Source: Nematostella vectensis | Taxonomy: Eukaryota > Cnidaria > Anthozoa > Actiniaria > Edwardsiidae | Direction: 5' to 3' | Length of the DNA: 60,000 bases | Assembly (NCBI RefSeq): GCF_932526225.1 | Contig: NC_064044.1 | Location: forward strand, 7,430,801-7,490,800 | Shown here: one piece after another, positions 57,347 to 60,000 of the stretch | Numbering within the stretch: position 1 is the stretch's first letter | Layout: each line of letters starts with the position of its first letter | The notes under the pieces: generated by a model | What the model was told of the DNA's origin: nothing | Database searches by the model: none | What the model saw: only the letters and a program-made list of their open reading frames with translations | Made by a program: the position numbers and the translations under genes

Positions 57347-57514
57347 CTAACTCGAACTCGGATAACTCGAAATCCTTGCTAACTCGAACTCGGATAACTC
57401 GAAATCCCCGCTAACTCGAACTCGGATAACTCGAAATCCCCGCTAACTCGAACTCGGATAACTCGAAATCCCCGCTAACTCGAACCCGGATAACTCGAAA
57501 TTCCCGCTAACTTA
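57347..57514. repeat. 32-bp minisatellite
   Basis: Five units of CTAACTCGAACTCGGATAAC followed by TCGAAATCCCCG, with minor variants. Its core resembles the degenerate repeat in the CAP intron. Confidence 0.95.
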
Positions 57515-58708
57515 ACAAAGTTCGATTTTTTCTCGGATTTGGACCTTGTTTTCAGTCATTTTTACGCGTCTCCTAGAGCTTGGCCAACTCGCATTCCCTG
57601 CTAACTAGACAGTTTCTTCGTTCCCTTTTTTTGCCTTATTCAACCCCGATAACCCGAACTTTGCCCTCATGACTTGTCAACAAATCAAGGAAATGGTTTC
57701 TGTGTGACTGGGCTGTCGCCTAGATCTCGATTGCGACGGACAGAAAATTACTCATCAACGATACAATCTTTATCTATCGAGGGTAACATATTAACTGAAT
57801 TTACAGTTTTCTAACATATGGCCCTCAACGATCTCGGCGACAGGGAACAATCAACATCACAATCGTCATTTTTGCATCCACAGTAAAAGTACACTAGTGT
57901 CTACTAACAGGACATCTACAGTCCGAGTTTTGAATTTTTCTTGTTTCTCTTCAAGTAATTTCGATATAATTTTATGGTATCGTTCATGCTTATATATTGA
58001 CAACGATCTTTTAATGTTTGAGGAAGACTTCGTATTCTTTTGGCTTGGCGCTTCGCGAACGAAGATTTCAGGGGTATCCTATTACAGATCCACTTTTATG
58101 TAGTTTTGTTGTGTTTTCAGATTAAATGTGGCACTAAAATTACGATTTTATAGTGTACAGAGATAACAGAATACCGACAATAAGGCTTAACTCAGATTGG
58201 CTTGCCTTTTCTTAACAAGTGAGAATAATTCGAACAATAGGTCGACAATTTTACTTGGATATTTGAATAAATTGAAAACTGTCGGGCTTTTAGTCCATTG
58301 AGGACCTTTCCCGACTGTCGAGCATAGCCACTGCGTTAAATATATCCTGCCGCTGTTCATTGAGTCTGAGGTCCAGTTGGATAAAATCAGAAATCATTGT
58401 TTTAAAATAATATATTTAAAATATTACCGAAAAGCGTCCGACATCGACTCCGATCCCGACATCGAAACCCGCCCGCGAAGCTAAATCCGAAATACCCTTT
58501 TCTTAGAGCGCGAAAATCGCTATATACTGATTTGCACTTTTATAATGGTTCGTCCCTTCTGAACTTTCCACTTCGCAATTCAAATCAGAATCAATAGACA
58601 ACGGGATCGTATTATAGCTATTTTAAAGTAGCTTAAAAGCACACAAGTCCAGCTACTATTTTCTTTAAAGTAAGGGTTTACAATAAATTCATGCTCGCCT
58701 ATATCTAC
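57515..58708. other. Intergenic, nothing recognised
   Basis: AT-rich DNA upstream of the fold-back element and the PAN-domain gene. No ORF with homology. Confidence 0.3.
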
Positions 58709-58829
58709 CCTGGTTCCAGAGCCTCGGACGTCTCTCTATTTAGTGGCCAGCGCATACCTCGCTAGCCGCTGACCACTGGCCGCTGGCCACTAAATAGAGA
58801 GACGTTCGGGGCTCTGGAACCAGGATAGC
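58709..58829. repeat. Long hairpin-forming inverted repeat
   Basis: CCTGGTTCCAGAGCCTCGGA and GTCTCTCTATTTAGTGGCCA on the left pair with TGGCCACTAAATAGAGAGAC and GTTCGGGGCTCTGGAACCAG on the right. The stem is about 45 bp with few mismatches and the loop about 30 nt. It ends about 140 bp upstream of the PAN-protein start. Fold-back element or hairpin RNA source; the former is more likely. Confidence 0.88.
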
Positions 58830-58971
58830 CTATATCAACTCTCGTATAGATCTTCTGCACTCGCCCTGAATGGCCAAAAATAAATTATTGAAACAGACTT
58901 CCATACATGGTATGCAATCTTCTTATAAGGCAATTATTTGGCATCATTTTATCTTTAAAAAGTAAACTAAG

Positions 58972-59262
58972 ATGAGGGTGCTCTTGGTACTGGCGTCTTT
59001 ACAAGTGGTCAGCGGCACACAATGTGAGACTTCCAACTCCATATATGGATACGGCCTTAGCAGCCGCGCGATCGGCACTCAGAGGGCTGATGACATGATG
59101 ATGTGCATACAAAAGTGCAGAAAAGAGTACAACTGCCTCAGCGTTAATTACCAAATGGTAGACGGATTATGCAAATTACAAAACGCAAATCGGAACACAC
59201 CTGAGGCGGAATTGAAAGTTTCGGAGCACACGATTTATATGGAGGATATCCCGAATTCTAAG
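58972..59262 (+). CDS. Secreted PAN/apple-domain protein, first exon
   Basis: 97 codons, donor GTCAGT in phase 0. MRVLLVLASLQVVSGT is a signal peptide with cleavage likely after T16. It is followed by a PAN/apple-like domain: C18, then MMMCIQKCRKEYNCLSVNYQ (C45, C49, C55) and LCKLQ (C67), the usual cysteine pattern with the C.S.NY core. PAN domains bind proteins or sugars outside the cell. A TATAAGG lies at 58924-58930. The remaining exons are not resolved; an 11-nt AG...GT block at 59492-59502 could be a micro-exon. The read-through ORF to 59319 is intronic after 59262. Confidence 0.72.
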
Positions 59263-60000
59263 GTCAGTCTACAGCTCAGCTGGGTAAAAACCTGGCTCTC
59301 TTCATTAAAGAGCCAATAAAGCTCAGTGGTGCCCGGGCATCGAGGCAAAGGACCCAGATTCAATTAAAAGCAAGGATGGCTTTATAGGTGTATAACCCTG
59401 GCTAACTAAATAAAAAAATGTAAAACCGGGAGTCCCGGGAGGTAAAAAAGCCATTATTGAAGCTGACTCGTATCATCTTCAGTTCTGCAGGCCCACCTCA
59501 GGTAAGGCCTGACTTACAGGCTTATAACTTGAAAAACCGTTTTCATCAATATCTCAGGGACACAATGAAACCAAACTTGGCAAGAACTTTATTCACAAAT
59601 TTTGTAATTATGGCAACCGATTTAAGGTGGCTCGAGCGTAATTTTTCGATTTCTACTTTCAATGGAAAATTGGAAAATACAGAAGCATAGTGGATTTCAA
59701 ATGTAAAATGCATATTTGAAATCCTTACAGTAGTCTTCTTATCGTACTGTCTTTTAAGGCTGTCCACCTACATTATTAGCTAAAATACAAACGAAACTTT
59801 GTTTCCATGGCAACGGTTCTCACTGTCACGTTACGCTGGACACGATTAAAAGACAGCATGATGTGGGGAATTTCATGACGATTATAAATATACCATTTAA
59901 GGCTTTCTCTATTGTCGTTGTGTATTCCCCATTTTTACTTGAACGCAAAAAAATATAAATTGAGCCTGAAGTCTCCTTAAATTGGTTGCCATGGCAACAT
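59263..60000. other. Intron or flank with two RFX-type X-box palindromes
   Basis: GTTTCCATGGCAAC at 59801-59814 and GTTGCCATGGCAAC at 59985-59998 fit the X-box consensus of RFX factors. A related word, GTTACCATGGCAAC, sits in the short transposon at 56217, so a repeat origin is possible. Nothing coding was identified with confidence. Confidence 0.35.

Overview
The window looks like nuclear DNA of an early-branching metazoan, most likely a cnidarian (anthozoan). This is inferred, not proven: the animal-type genes have short, split exons with GT-AG introns, the DNA is AT-rich, and the introns are packed with short inverted-repeat elements and minisatellites. No bacterial operons, rRNA or ordinary tRNA genes were seen.

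Layout. (1) 596-1815, plus strand: the last three coding exons of an adenylyl cyclase-associated protein (CAP) gene, whose 5' part lies outside the window. (2) 6690-44114, minus strand: a complete calcium-activated BK potassium channel gene (Slo1/KCNMA1 type). I assembled it as 31 coding exons that splice in frame to 1070 residues, with S0-S6, pore, RCK1, RCK2 and an acidic calcium bowl. It converges with CAP. (3) 44115-46330: the upstream flank of the channel gene. (4) about 46338-55014: a probable TTAA-flanked DNA transposon carrying a decayed Mutator-like transposase (47029-48670), into which a full-length non-LTR retrotransposon (50128-53771, minus strand, intact 1039-residue endonuclease/reverse transcriptase) has inserted, flanked by a 13-14 bp target duplication. 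(5) 56132-56888: a short non-autonomous relative of that transposon. (6) 58972-59262, plus strand: the first exon of a secreted PAN/apple-domain protein that continues through introns beyond what I can resolve.

Three observations stand out. First, the channel gene repeatedly duplicates small blocks that span exon-intron junctions. Intron 26 is almost entirely a 93-bp minisatellite in which every unit carries a copy of the exon 27 splice acceptor plus the first 22 coding bases, giving about 16 acceptors. Exon 8 (selectivity filter), exon 14 and exon 28 also have partial tandem copies beside them. Second, intron 1 contains a 3.2-copy, 354-bp tandem array (38367-39499) whose units each carry a type I hammerhead self-cleaving ribozyme with a 2-bp stem III and palindromic loop, the arrangement known from metazoan retrozymes and Penelope-like elements; the third copy has a core mutation. 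Third, the channel protein departs from canonical BK channels at functional positions: an S4 arginine is isoleucine, a pore-mouth glutamate is tyrosine, and a hinge glycine is isoleucine.

The rest of the window is introns and intergenic DNA with many short terminal-inverted-repeat elements, tandem repeats, an E-box-rich minisatellite pair and a cluster of CRE-like sites.
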